DNA of 64,000 nucleotides from Marsupella aquatica (taxonomy: Eukaryota; Marchantiophyta), in contig OZ316898.1 of the NCBI GenBank assembly GCA_973895155.1, positions 10,106,001 through 10,170,000 of the forward strand. Direction: 5' to 3'. A program made the translations under genes and the position numbers. Below the pieces are notes generated by a model that saw only the letters and a program-made list of their open reading frames with translations, was not told the origin of the DNA and did no database searches. Of the stretch, positions 44,180 to 54,616 are shown piece after piece. Each line of letters opens with the position of its first letter. Position 1 is the first letter of the stretch.

Positions 44180-47100
44180 ATGAGTGACTCGGAGGATACT
44201 GGAAGAATTGGCGTCGGTGGAGCTTCAGGATCGCGACGGTCAGATGGAGAGTCTGAGGAGGAGCTGCTACCGTTTGAAGAAGAACTAGTGACACCGGTAC
44301 GATCACTGGTGCGGCGTGCAATGGAGGAAGTTGTGTTACTACCAGAGCTGTCGGTAGTAGGGAAGAAGAGAGAGATGGCTAGATTCGGAGGAGTAAAGTT
44401 TGAAGTGGAGAAGTACGATGGTCGTACTGATTACTTGCTGTGGGAGAAGCAAGTGAAGGGTGTTCTACGGGCCATGGGCTTAGCTCATCTGCTTTCATCG
44501 CGAGAGCAGTATGAGGGAGAGGAGGAGATTTCAGTGAGGCAATGGAGACAGGAGCAGGTGATTGCTGTCAATGCAGTGATGCTATATCTCAAGCCGCACA
44601 TCATCAAGCAGCTAGATGATTATGCGGATTGCGCGTCACTGTTCAAGGCTCTAAGAGAGAAGTACTACCCGGAAGATGCGTCAGACCGGCTGTACAAGAA
44701 GTCTCTCTTGATGAGCCTCAGGCTCAAGGAAGGGAGCAAGATGCAGGATCACCTAGATGAATTTGATAGTCTTGCGGTAGATCTGTCAAACCTGGGAAAA
44801 GGAGTTGAAGATGAGGATAAGGCCTTGCTTCTGCTAAGCTCCTTACCGCCGTCTTATCAGGGCTTGAAATAGGTTCTCTTGTACAGAGATCTGAAATCCA
44901 TTTCGTATAATGAGGTGGTAAGCTCTTTACTATCTGATGATGCTCAGAAGAAGCTGGGTCAATCATAGACAGCATCTTCTTCTGGCACTGCGCTCAATGT
45001 GAATAGGGGAAGAGCAACGCGGCGCACGAATGGGCAGAACAGGTTTAGATCTACATCACGGGGGAGATCTAAATCCAGAGGAAAATCGCAAGATAGGAAG
45101 CCTCTTGCATGTTGGAATTGTGGCAAGCTAGGCCACATGAAAAGGGATTGTCGAGTAAAGGTCCCTACTGCCTCTGCTAATGCGGCATCGAGCTCGCATG
45201 AGGTAGATTTACTCGATGATGATGACATATTGTGATGTCAAGGTTATGCTCTCAACGTAGTGTCAAATCCAGTTAGTGATGACTGGATTCTAGATAGTGC
45301 ATGTACTTTTCACAGTTGCTCTAGGAGAGATTGTTTCTGTTCTTACACGATTTCCAACGGGTCAGTGTTGATGGGAAATGGAATCCCATGTCAAGTTGTT
45401 GGACTTGGATCTGTAAGATTTCAGATGTTTGATGGTGTTGTGAGAACGTTGAGGAATGTGATACATATTCCCAGCATGATGAAAAATCTCATTTCACTTG
45501 GAGTTTTAGAAGCAAATGGCCATCAGTGGAGCTCTGCTAATGGTGTCCTTCAGGTTTCAACTAGTACTAAAGTTGTATTGAAGGGAAAGAGACATAGCAA
45601 TCTATACGTTTTGGAGGGCAGTGTAGTTTGTGATGAAGCTAATGTAACCTTATCTCATGAGGAGACGGCCCGGCTGTGACACTTCCGTTTGAGCCACATG
45701 AGTGAAAAAAGTTTGGTTATTCTTCAGAAGAAAGGATTACTTTCTAATTTGCAATCTTGTAAGTTGGAATTTTGTGAGCACTGTGTGCTAGGGAAGCAGC
45801 ACAGGAAACCCTTCGGAGTTGGAACTCACACCAGCAAGGAGGTACTTGAGTATGTACATAGTGATGTGTGGGGTCCAGCCCCTACTCCCTCACATTCTGG
45901 ACGGTTATACTATATCACGTTCATAGACGATTACTCAAGGTATGTGTGGATATACTTTCTACACAATAAGTCTGATGTTTTTGCCACTTTTAAGGAGTGG
46001 AAAGCCCAAGTTAAGAATCAGACTGGTAATAAGGTGAGATATCTTCGATCGGATAACGGCGGTGAATACAGTTCCGCGGAATTTGGAACGTATTGTAAGG
46101 AGCAGGGGATTACCCGCCATCTCACAACAAGTTATACTCCTCAGCAGAATGGTGTTTCTGAGAGACTCAACCGAACACTATTGGACCGCTCGAGGAGTAT
46201 GTTGAGTCAATCATGCTTACCACATGAGTTTTGGGCTGAAGCTGTCAACACTGCAGCTTATTTGGTAAATTTTTCTCCATCCAGTTATATTGGATTCAAG
46301 ATGCCATTTGAAATGAGGTACGGGAGTCCAGCAGATTACTCACATCTGAGGATTTTTGGATGTGATGCTTATGTGCTTACACCTTCCCAGCTTTGATCCA
46401 AGCTGGAGTCCAAGTCGAAGAAGTGCATTTTCCTTGGTTATCAGAAAGGTGTGAAGGGTTATAGGTTATGGGATCCAGTAAGCTGTAAGCTAATTGTCAG
46501 TAGAGATGTGTCCTTTAATGAATCCAGATCATCAAAGGAGGGGGAGAGTTCTCAGGACTCCCATACTGACAAGGGGAAATCTCCCATCCCGGACCGGGTT
46601 GAGGGGGAGATTAGTCATGATGCAGTTCATGACAGGAGAGATGGAGAAGCTCCGGGCTTGGAGCTGGTTCCTGTGATGGAACAAGAGGAGCAGATTGTTG
46701 CTAGGGTACCTCAAATTCAACCAGCAGCAACAACAGATCAGCCTGAGTCATCTACTAGAAGAACTTCCAGTCGTTCTACTAGAGCTCCTACCAGGTATGG
46801 TCAATGGGCAGACTCATCTAAGCTAGATGATATTGACATTGCACCTGATGAAGATGATATGGCTTTGATCTTGGAAGAAGGAGAGCCTTCTTCGTATAGT
46901 GAGGCTTGTGCTTTAGAGCAGAAGCATGAGTGGAATGCAGCAATGCAAAGGGAGTTGCAATCTTTGAGTGACAACAAAACATGGGAACTGGTGGAGCTTC
47001 CAAGAGGTCAGCAAGTGGTAGACAGCAAGTGGATTTACAAGTTGAAGGATAGTCCTTCAGAGGGTGGAGACAAGATCTACAAGGCAAGGCTTGTTGCCAA

Positions 47101-48268
47101 GGGATTCACTCAAGAGAAAGGAGTGGATTACAATGAGGTCTTTTCACCGGTTGCTAAGTATTCCACAATTCGGATCTTGTGTCAGCTTGTTGTGTTTTTT
47201 GGTCTGGTGATGGATCAGATGGATGTTGTTACTGCTTTTCTCTATGGCAACTTGGAAGAGATGATCTTCATGAGACAGCCACTAGGCTTTATGAAGAAGG
47301 GCCAAGAGAACTTAGTTTGAAGATTGTTCAAGTCCTTGTATGGATTGAAGCAGTCTCCCAGACAGTGGAACAAGCGGTTTGATGATTTCATGCTTGCTCA
47401 AGGTTTTACAAGGATGGTGTATGATCTTTGTGTGTATACGAAATCAGTCAAGAATGATGTATTTGGTTTCATCATTCTGGTTATCTATGTGGACGACATG
47501 TTGATTGTGGCTAAAGATCAATCTGAGGTTGACAGTCTCAAGGCAAAATTGAGTGTTGAATTCAGGATGAAGGATCTTGGTAAGGCCAAGAGAATCTTAG
47601 GGATGGAGATTTTTAGGAACTCTGAGACTGGACAGTTGTGCTTGAGTCAAGGCCAGTATGCGAAAGTACTTGCACGATTCAACATGGAGAACTGTAAGCT
47701 AGTGAGTATTCCTTTAGCTTCACATTTCAAGTTATCATCGGTTTTTTCTCCTACGGATGCTGTGGAGAAAGGTCTGATGGCTAAGATTCCTTATGAGAAG
47801 GCAGTAGGCAGTCTGATGTATTTGATGACTTGTACTAGGCCTGACTTGGCCCTAGCGATGGGCAAGGTTAGCATATTCATGTCAAATCCAGGGAAGGTAC
47901 ATTGGGAAGCTATGAAGTGGATTCTCAGGTATCCGAAGGGAACAGAGGACTATGGATTACTATTTGATAACAGATCAGATAGAACGTTAGTTGGCTATGT
48001 AGATTCTGACTATGGAGGCTGTCTGGATACAAGGAGGTCTACAACTGGGTTTGTATACACTCTTGGAGGAGGATGTATCAGTTGGAAATCTACCTTGCAG
48101 AAGTGCATATCTCAGTCTACTACAGAAGCAGAGTATGTTGCAGCAGCAGAAGCTGCAAAGGAAGCAATTTGGTTGGATAAGTTGATCGTGGAGATGGAGT
48201 TTACCAAAGTGATTCCTTTGGAGAGTTTCTCAAGACACCGTGCTACTTTGCAGGTTTTGCAGTTGTAG
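44180..48268 (+). pseudogene. Copia gag-pol remnant
   Basis: Starts MSDSEDTGRIGVGG (gag), with a Copia gag core (YDGRTDYLLWEKQVKGVL) and a zinc knuckle CWNCGKLGHMKRDC at about 45110. Protease has WILDSACTFH. Integrase has [23 protein letters not shown] and the GVSERLNRT Glu. Reverse transcriptase has SKWIYKLK and YVDDMLI. RNase H has GYVDSDYGG and TTEAEYVA. In-frame stops are at 44870 (TAG), 44966 (TAG), 45233 (TGA), 45677 (TGA), 46394 (TGA) and 47318 (TGA). Most fit single transitions from the expected Gln, Trp or Arg codons. The RNase H end after IWLDKLIVEM is replaced by unrelated residues, so the last catalytic segment is deleted. Confidence 0.93.
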
Positions 48269-48458
48269 TGCAAGTAGAGTTATTTAGCAATGTGTGACTA
48301 TTTGTATATGGATTACTCATTCCTTTTAGGCTACGGCTTAGTTCTAGTTAACCCTTAGTAAACCCTTGTGGTTTTTAGGGGGAGACCTGGTTTGGTGATT
48401 GTCTAGAACTTCCCGCTGAGGATTCCATATGGTAGCATTTAGTCCAGTCCCCAAGACA

Positions 48459-48475
48459 AGAGTCAAGGGGGAGTT
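48459..48475 (+). other. Copia polypurine tract
   Basis: agagtcaagggggag lies just before the 3' LTR, the expected plus-strand primer. Confidence 0.8.
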
Positions 48476-48819
48476 TGTTAGATATTGCTCTAGTCTTGTG
48501 ACTCTTGTGCTAACCACAGTTAGGCTAACTCGGGTTAGGACTTAGCTAATGTTAGCGGTAGTGCTGTTGTGTATATAGCCAGGGCTGATGCCAGACCCTG
48601 GTGGAACTTAGGCTCATTGTTACGGAGCTAGTTGGGAGATAGGGAGAGCTTGTGCTGTGGATGCTTGGTATGGCCGGTCGGCCTAGAGTGCAATAAAGCT
48701 CTTGTGTGTTCCTGTGGACGTAGCCTCATGTGGAGGTGAACCACGTATCTCTCTGTGTCGACTATTGTGCGTTGGATGGTTCATGGGCTTGCCGTTGCGA
48801 ATATCGTCTATGCTCAACA
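48476..48819 (+). repeat. Copia 3' LTR
   Basis: 344 bp, starts TGTTAGATATTG and ends CTCAACA, followed by the target duplication acgtc. Nearly identical to the 5' LTR. Confidence 0.95.
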
Positions 48820-48824
48820 ACGTC

Positions 48825-49597
48825 AACAACAACCGCAACAAACAAGACTCGTCAGTTTTGTAAATCAAACTTACAATTTTCATTCGTGTTTGCATCAATT
48901 TGGGTGTAAATTTTGGGGCACCATATCGTAAAGAGAAATGTAAAAATTTAGAAATACAAAGAGCAAGACGGGTAAAACTGTCACTATGGAACCGTTTTAG
49001 TTACATATCCAATCTAAAAAATTAAATTCAAATATTTGAAAAATATTTTTTATATAATAAACAATGACTAACTAACTTGATAACTTCCTTGTTAAAGGGT
49101 AATTAACATATGGAGTCACATTTTCAGCATTTTGCAATTCAGGCAAATTGCCAACTATAGTAGGAACTTTAATTCAATGAATTGATACAATTCATTTGAT
49201 CAATTTGATCAGACATTGATCTGGTTTGATTTGGTTTCAAATGGACTTGCCACAAATTGACTATTGACTTTCTTAGTTTGAGAATTTGGTTGCATGTAGC
49301 AAAAAGGCCTGATTTTGACAACTGCTTGTGATTATCACAGTGTCAATTTTGGCCTGCAAAGCAAAGTATTCATATGGCAGTTGAAAAAAAGTCAAATTGC
49401 TCAGGCCATGGCTGAATGGATCCACAGTGATTTTGTGATTAAATCTCATATAAACAATGAAAATTGTAAAATCTATCATAATTGTCCAACACAACATGAC
49501 TACCAGTTTCCTTTCGTAATCATATTTCTATCTTTTGAAAGCTTAAGCTTTGCCCTTCTCCATTTGGTGAATAGTTGCATCAAGGTCATGAGGCTAT
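48825..49597. other. AT-rich intergenic DNA
   Basis: No gene recognised between the Copia element and the foldback element. Confidence 0.35.
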
Positions 49598-49607
49598 TAA
49601 CCTCTAA

Positions 49608-50129
49608 CAGCTTTTTACTAAACTACCCCCCAAACTGGTAGTTATTAAGATACTGCCCCCAAAACTAAAATATTTAGTATACTGCCCCCCAAACCGTATC
49701 CCATCACTTTTAACCCGAGTACTTGACCACTGCTGTGTTCTGATTGGCCAAAAAGTAACCATAGTCGATGACCTAAGGTCAACCTTATTGCAATATCTTC
49801 TTCGCCCGGGCCCAAGGTGCAACTGTGTTCGATCACTGTGTATGGGGTCAGAACCACTTCAGGCCGCAATCCCCAATGCGAGCGCGGCACTTTCGACCCC
49901 ATACACACTGATCAAACACGGTTGCACCTTGAGCCCGGGCGAAGATGATACTGTGGTAAGGTTGGTCATCGACTATGGTTACTTTTTGGCCAATCGGAAC
50001 ATAGCAGTGGTCAAGTACTCGGGTTAAAAGTGATGGGATGCGGTTTGGGTGGCAGTATACTAAATATATTAGTTTTGGGGGCAGTATCCTAATAACTACC
50101 AGTTTTGGGGGTAGTATAATAAAAAGCTG
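49608..50129. mobile_element. 522-bp foldback transposon with 10-bp target duplication
   Basis: Almost the whole element is one inverted repeat: left arm about 49608-49852, right arm about 49890-50129, loop about 40 bp. Outer ends are CAGCTTTTTA and its complement. Flanks are taacctctaa (49598-49607) and taacctctta (50130-50139), a 9/10 match. Long inverted repeats with a 9-10 bp duplication are typical of Mutator-like foldback elements. Non-coding. The RNA would form a long hairpin, a potential small-RNA source. Confidence 0.88.
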
Positions 50130-50139
50130 TAACCTCTTA

Positions 50140-50699
50140 TTCAAAACTTGCCAAATTAAGACTTCAGTGAAATCTGGCGACAAATATTCTAAAGAGGCGT
50201 CAGCTACTAGAAAGCTTAGGGTTCCTTGTTGAGAAAAACAGATTTCTCAATTTGTCTTGAGAAAGTAGTCACTCTTCTCAACTCAAATTGAGTGCCCAGG
50301 GGACTTCAGTGGTCAAATATAGTGTCATTTAATGCCTAAATCAACTAACGGAAAATATTGTGCTTTGGGTTTATTAATTAATGTTCAAAAACTAGTGAAA
50401 ATATCTCATAGATCTCTCAAGTGTTTTAATGTATGCTAGCAGAGCATTATGGACCACATTAGCCTCTCAAAACGCAAACTAAAGACCCTTATTTTCCTGG
50501 TCATTATGAAGAAATTGCAAAATCACATTTGGATGAGATAATTAATTTCTCCTATATTTTAACTAAAATTTGTAAACTATCTCATCAGAATAATCTGTGA
50601 TACCATAGCATGTCGGACCATGATGGTCTCTCACAACTTGAGTTAAAGTTAATATTACATACATTCTTTTTACTCAAACAAGTCCTACAAAATGTAGCA
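50140..50699. other. Intergenic DNA, nothing recognised
   Basis: No coding or TE structure was recognised. Confidence 0.35.
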
Positions 50700-51046
50700 A
50701 GCGTTAGGATTTATTCTTAGGTTTAGAGTTACGATTGTACCGTAGTTAAGGCTAACCTTAATCGCAGACCTGGTTAGGTTAGTCACACTGTGCACATTTT
50801 ATAATCGAACAATGTTTGCTTGGAGAGGGGAAACTCAGGCTCATTGTTACGGAGCTAGTTGAGAGATAGAGAAAACTTGTGCTGTGGATGCTTGGTATGG
50901 CCGGTCGATCTAGAGTGCAGTAAAACTCATATGTGTTCCCGTGCACGTAATCTCATGTGGAGGTGAACTACGTATGTCTTTATGTCGACTCTTATGCGTT
51001 GGATGATTCATAGACTTGTCGTTGCTATTATCGTCTATACTCAACA
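50700..51046 (+). repeat. Old, diverged relative of the Copia LTR (solo or fragment)
   Basis: From about 50829 to 51046 it matches the Copia LTR closely (ctcattgttacggagctagt, ggtatggccggtcg, tcgtctata-ctcaaca) with many substitutions; the 5' third (50700-50828) is only weakly similar. The LTR end CAACA is kept. No internal region, primer site or clear target duplication is seen, so it is a solo LTR or truncated copy. Confidence 0.75.
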
Positions 51047-51167
51047 GCCAGGGTGTCCACAAACTAATTGTGTTCTATCCATTATTTGGTAATAGTACAA
51101 GTCCCATAGAGAAAAGTCCCATAGAGAACCCACCTCGTACTTGAGTGGGGAAATGAGAAGCAGTGAA

Positions 51168-51256
51168 AGAGATATGTACTCAATCAGCCGCTCCTCATGC
51201 TCCCGATGACTAAGAGATATGTACTCAATCAGCCGCTCCTCATGCTCCCGATGACT
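51168..51256. repeat. Two perfect tandem copies of a 43-44 bp unit
   Basis: gagatatgtactcaatcag followed by ccgctcctcatgctcccg and atgact occurs twice back to back without visible differences, so the duplication is recent. Confidence 0.9.
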
Positions 51257-51489
51257 TTTGGAATGACAGCCGTGAATGCAATTTCGTGATGGTTGTAGCT
51301 CCTTTCTAGAATCCAGCACTCTTCGATTGCATATGATTCGGCTGAATTTTCTTCGTTTTGATACGATTCTGCTGGATTTTCTTCTACTTTAGTCTCGTTC
51401 CTTTTGTTTTGGTTGTGATTATCAAATCTATTTTCTGGCTTGAAAATCAAGTTGAGAAACGGGCATGAAAGGGTTGTCAAACCTCAAAC

Positions 51490-52773
51490 CTGCGGTATGA
51501 AACTTCCACAATACCAGCCACGGGGACGGCGAGGCGCATGAAGATTGGGAACGACAAGTCGAAATGCGTTCGAGGGGGATTGCACCATCCTCCACTGTCT
51601 GTCGGTCGGTCCCAATTCGGAGGACAGCTGTTTGTCGCAGTGATGATTATGGACTCGGTGTCTTCGTAGCACCACTTTGACCCACGCTCGGTGTCTTGTT
51701 TGCACTTGAGCTCGAAACAGGCGCCGTAGGTCAGCCCATTGTTGAAGAGGGTATCACTGAGAGCAGCAGTGCTGATGCCATAGCCTAGATAATATATGTT
51801 TCCGTACCCGCAAGCACCACCTAAGGCAACGACAGCAAAATTCGAAGTGCTCATAATTAATTGATGTTCAGAATCATGACAATTGTTTCAGAAGCAGAAC
51901 TCCCAGAGATTAGGAATTGGTACCTTTTCATATACAATTCATGTTCCATCAGCAGAATTTCTAACGCTCTGCAATTTTATGTTGCGTCAATGTCCTTGGA
52001 CCTCCCTCCCCCTCTCAAGGAAACAATTAGAGAGTGAAGAGAGATATGAGAATATAGCTCTAATTAAACTTGAGTTGTGCTAATTATTTCATAAAATCTT
52101 ACACTTCACCTCGACTTTCAAGGCATTCGCTAGAGTTCAGAAAGATATGAACAGATACTTTTAGTAATGAGTTGTGCTGATGATTTCATGAAAGTTTACA
52201 CTTCAGTGAGATTCTCAAGGAAATCACAAGAGAGTGGTGCTGATATGAAATTTCACATGTTTACCTTGACACTCGAGAAAGATATGAACATATACTTCTA
52301 AAATTGAGTCGTGCTGATGATCTCATTAAATTTTGGATGATCACCTCAACGGTCCACAGCAAGAAAATGCAGATTCTGAAGTAGATTGTGCAATTGAGCG
52401 CATTGTCTATCTGTGTTTGTGTCCTCCAAGAGATTCATCAATTAACCTCAATCACTGTAGAAATGAGCGAATGACATTTTGTTTGTTAAAAGCTGTTTTG
52501 ATTAGTTCGCTAGATGAACATTATAAATATTCTGGGTTTACAAGATCGAGTACAGAGAGCAACATACATCACACAGACACAGGTAGAAGGCTGTATTCAA
52601 GTCCCTACCCATGTTCCTTCTGCATTGGGTCCTCCATAGAATGTGGCATGCGAGTCGGTCCAGTTGGTAAGAGCCCAAGCCGGAAGTGGATTATCAGCTG
52701 CAGTCGTTGCAGGGTGACAATCGATGCGCCTGATCCGAAAACCAAGCAGCAGCTCCGCAGTAATTAAACCCAT
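51490..52773 (-). pseudogene. EXPA: Alpha-expansin relic lacking the C-terminal domain
   Basis: Expansins loosen plant cell walls outside the cell. Exon 1 (52773-52609) has a hydrophobic N-terminus and SHATFYGGPNAEGT. Exon 2 (51820-51490) has GGACGYGNIYYLGYG, FNNGLTYGACFELKC, KWCYEDTESIIITATNSCPPN, GGWCNPPRTHFDL and GIVEVSYRR, the complete GH45-like domain including the HFD motif. Splicing exon 1 to exon 2 shifts the frame by one base where related genes have T-M-G (an A seems lost in ggaacatgg/gtaggg). After YRR an intron donor is present, but no exon for the C-terminal grass-pollen-allergen-like domain is found before the LTR relic at 51046. It is therefore probably dead. A real third exon further away is the alternative. 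Confidence 0.8.
52000..52350. repeat. Diverged tandem repeats within the expansin intron
   Basis: Blocks such as agaaagatatgaaca(g/t)atact, gag(t)tgtgctgatgat(t/c)tcat and ttacacttca recur three to four times at about 95-125 bp spacing between exons 1 and 2. Confidence 0.5.
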
Positions 52774-54616
52774 AGCGAGTACTACTTTGTTGAGCCCTGG
52801 TTTGAGATCGTGTATCTGCAAACGCTGCATTCTTGACCCTGTCCTATCGATCATGCGTAGATTCTAATTGCCCAGCTATTCCGTGGATCTTGTCAGACTG
52901 ACGTCGAAATTCAAAACTTCACTCTCAGGCCTCAATTTGTATCATTTATGAGCGAAGAGGTTATCGGCAGACTGCTTACACTTAGAATCTGGAAAGATCT
53001 CTAAAACGAGCTGCTCGGAAATGAGAATGGGGTCCTCAAAGATTGTCTGATGAGCAGAAAATGAAAATATTTGGAACATGGCGAAGGGTTCCATACCAAA
53101 GTGCTGAACAATTGACGAGAAGTCAAAATTCGAAGAGAGGTCGAATATCAATTAGCTTGTGCAAGTGAAGGGAAGGTCTACTCCGGTTGTATGGATTAAA
53201 TAATTGTTTCAACTTCATTTTCGAGTTCAGCCAAATTGACATTCCAGAAGTACCTCAAGTGGCAGTCAGAATGGATTGTCAATGGAAATCCGGCTCCGTG
53301 ACCTCTCCACTAATGATACGTCCTCACATGCACTAAACTTTAAAGCTACGCTTCCTGTGATTGGACTCACCGAAAGCACTCACTATGATAAGTCCTCACA
53401 TGATTGGACTCACCGAAATCTGAAGGAGATGCGTCTGAATGCTGACATACCTTTGAGTCACTTTACAGGACCACCCGGAGGCAGAGGTCACAGAAATGCT
53501 TACAATTGAGATCGATGGTTTGGGCTGGGGGTATGCAATCTGGCTATGCTCTTTTCGGGTATCCTCAAAGGTCCACCTCCACGCACTACTCCAGTCAGGG
53601 CTCCAGTGCTCTCAGCGTCAGTCCTGTTGCTGTTGAGTACCCTTGGGAACTTTGGTGTGAATCCGGATAAGGACGTGAACGAAGTTTCTCAAACCAATCC
53701 AATCTCATTCGTTGGACAGATTCAGCACACTCGCACTCATTCTCCGACAAGACTGAAATGTACATTTGAGCACGAGGATGACATTACCGGACGTGCATCG
53801 GGAAGATATTGCACATTCTACTGCACATTCGGAGGTCACCCCTGTTGTGGACGTTCATTTGTTCAACAGGCAAGGTAGTCATAGACCTCTTTGTGAGCGG
53901 GATGGAGGCAGGAAAGGAGCTTGAAGGTTGTTTTCTCAAATTGACTTGCAATTCTGGTTCACTCCCTCCGTCCCCGTCGCTTACTAAAAGACTTCCAAAT
54001 CGAATTGACATAACAACTCTCAGGGGATTCGCTTGATTTTGTTTGGCATGCATGGAGGAAGAGGTGGGCTGCCTGCTTCATATGATCCAGAGAAACTCCT
54101 TCGTAAAATGGAACTTGAATATCTTAAAGAAGAACCCAAGTCATGCGTTGTTAAATTGCAATCAAGTGGATTGAACCTCAGATGAAAGTGGCAGCTCTGT
54201 GGATTGTATATTACATTAAAGTCATCGAAGGTACCACTGCTACGGCTAAGCCGATGTCTAATCCCGAAACCATAGATTGTGAAATTTTGAAGGGAGATCT
54301 GACTTTGGGCGTGGGCGTCTACATGCAGAGAAGCGAATTTGAGTTTCTCAACTTCCCTAACTTGGTTATCTGATAGCCGGTGGTTTAGACAATCTCATTC
54401 TTCCAAATTCTTTATCGCAAAACAATTTCATCAGATATGGAACGCCATAAATTTTTGGGAGCTACACAAAGATTAGTGTCAAAATCCTTTTCATTCATGC
54501 TTGTGAGACTATATGAAGCCACAGGAGTGGATAAGCATTTATTTCGGCTATGACTCTGCTTGAAAGAACGAATAATGGCACCAGCTTAGCCACCCTTCTA
54601 AATGCAAATACCATTG
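52774..54616. other. Intergenic DNA between expansin relic and BIO3-BIO1
   Basis: Short plus-strand frames (53276-53509, 53546-53878, 54182-54373) show no recognisable domain. They may be remains of a host gene or chance. Confidence 0.3.

Larger units (their letters stand above)
42331..48819 (+). mobile_element. Ty1/Copia LTR retrotransposon, complete but inactive
   Basis: The element has 5' LTR 42331-42674, primer-binding site, gag-pol remnant, polypurine tract and 3' LTR 48476-48819, flanked by the 5-bp duplication acgtc (42326-42330 and 48820-48824). Domain order gag, protease, integrase, reverse transcriptase, RNase H is that of Copia. The LTRs differ at about seven sites by eye (about 98% identity), all transitions, so insertion is fairly recent. 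The coding frame has six in-frame stops and a truncated RNase H end. Confidence 0.97.

Noticed and set aside
44180-48268. Recurrent in-frame TAG/TGA read as sense codons (recoding)
   Set aside because: Host genes WDR92 and BIO3-BIO1 use standard stops and contain none internally; the stops occur only in TE genes and fit decay.
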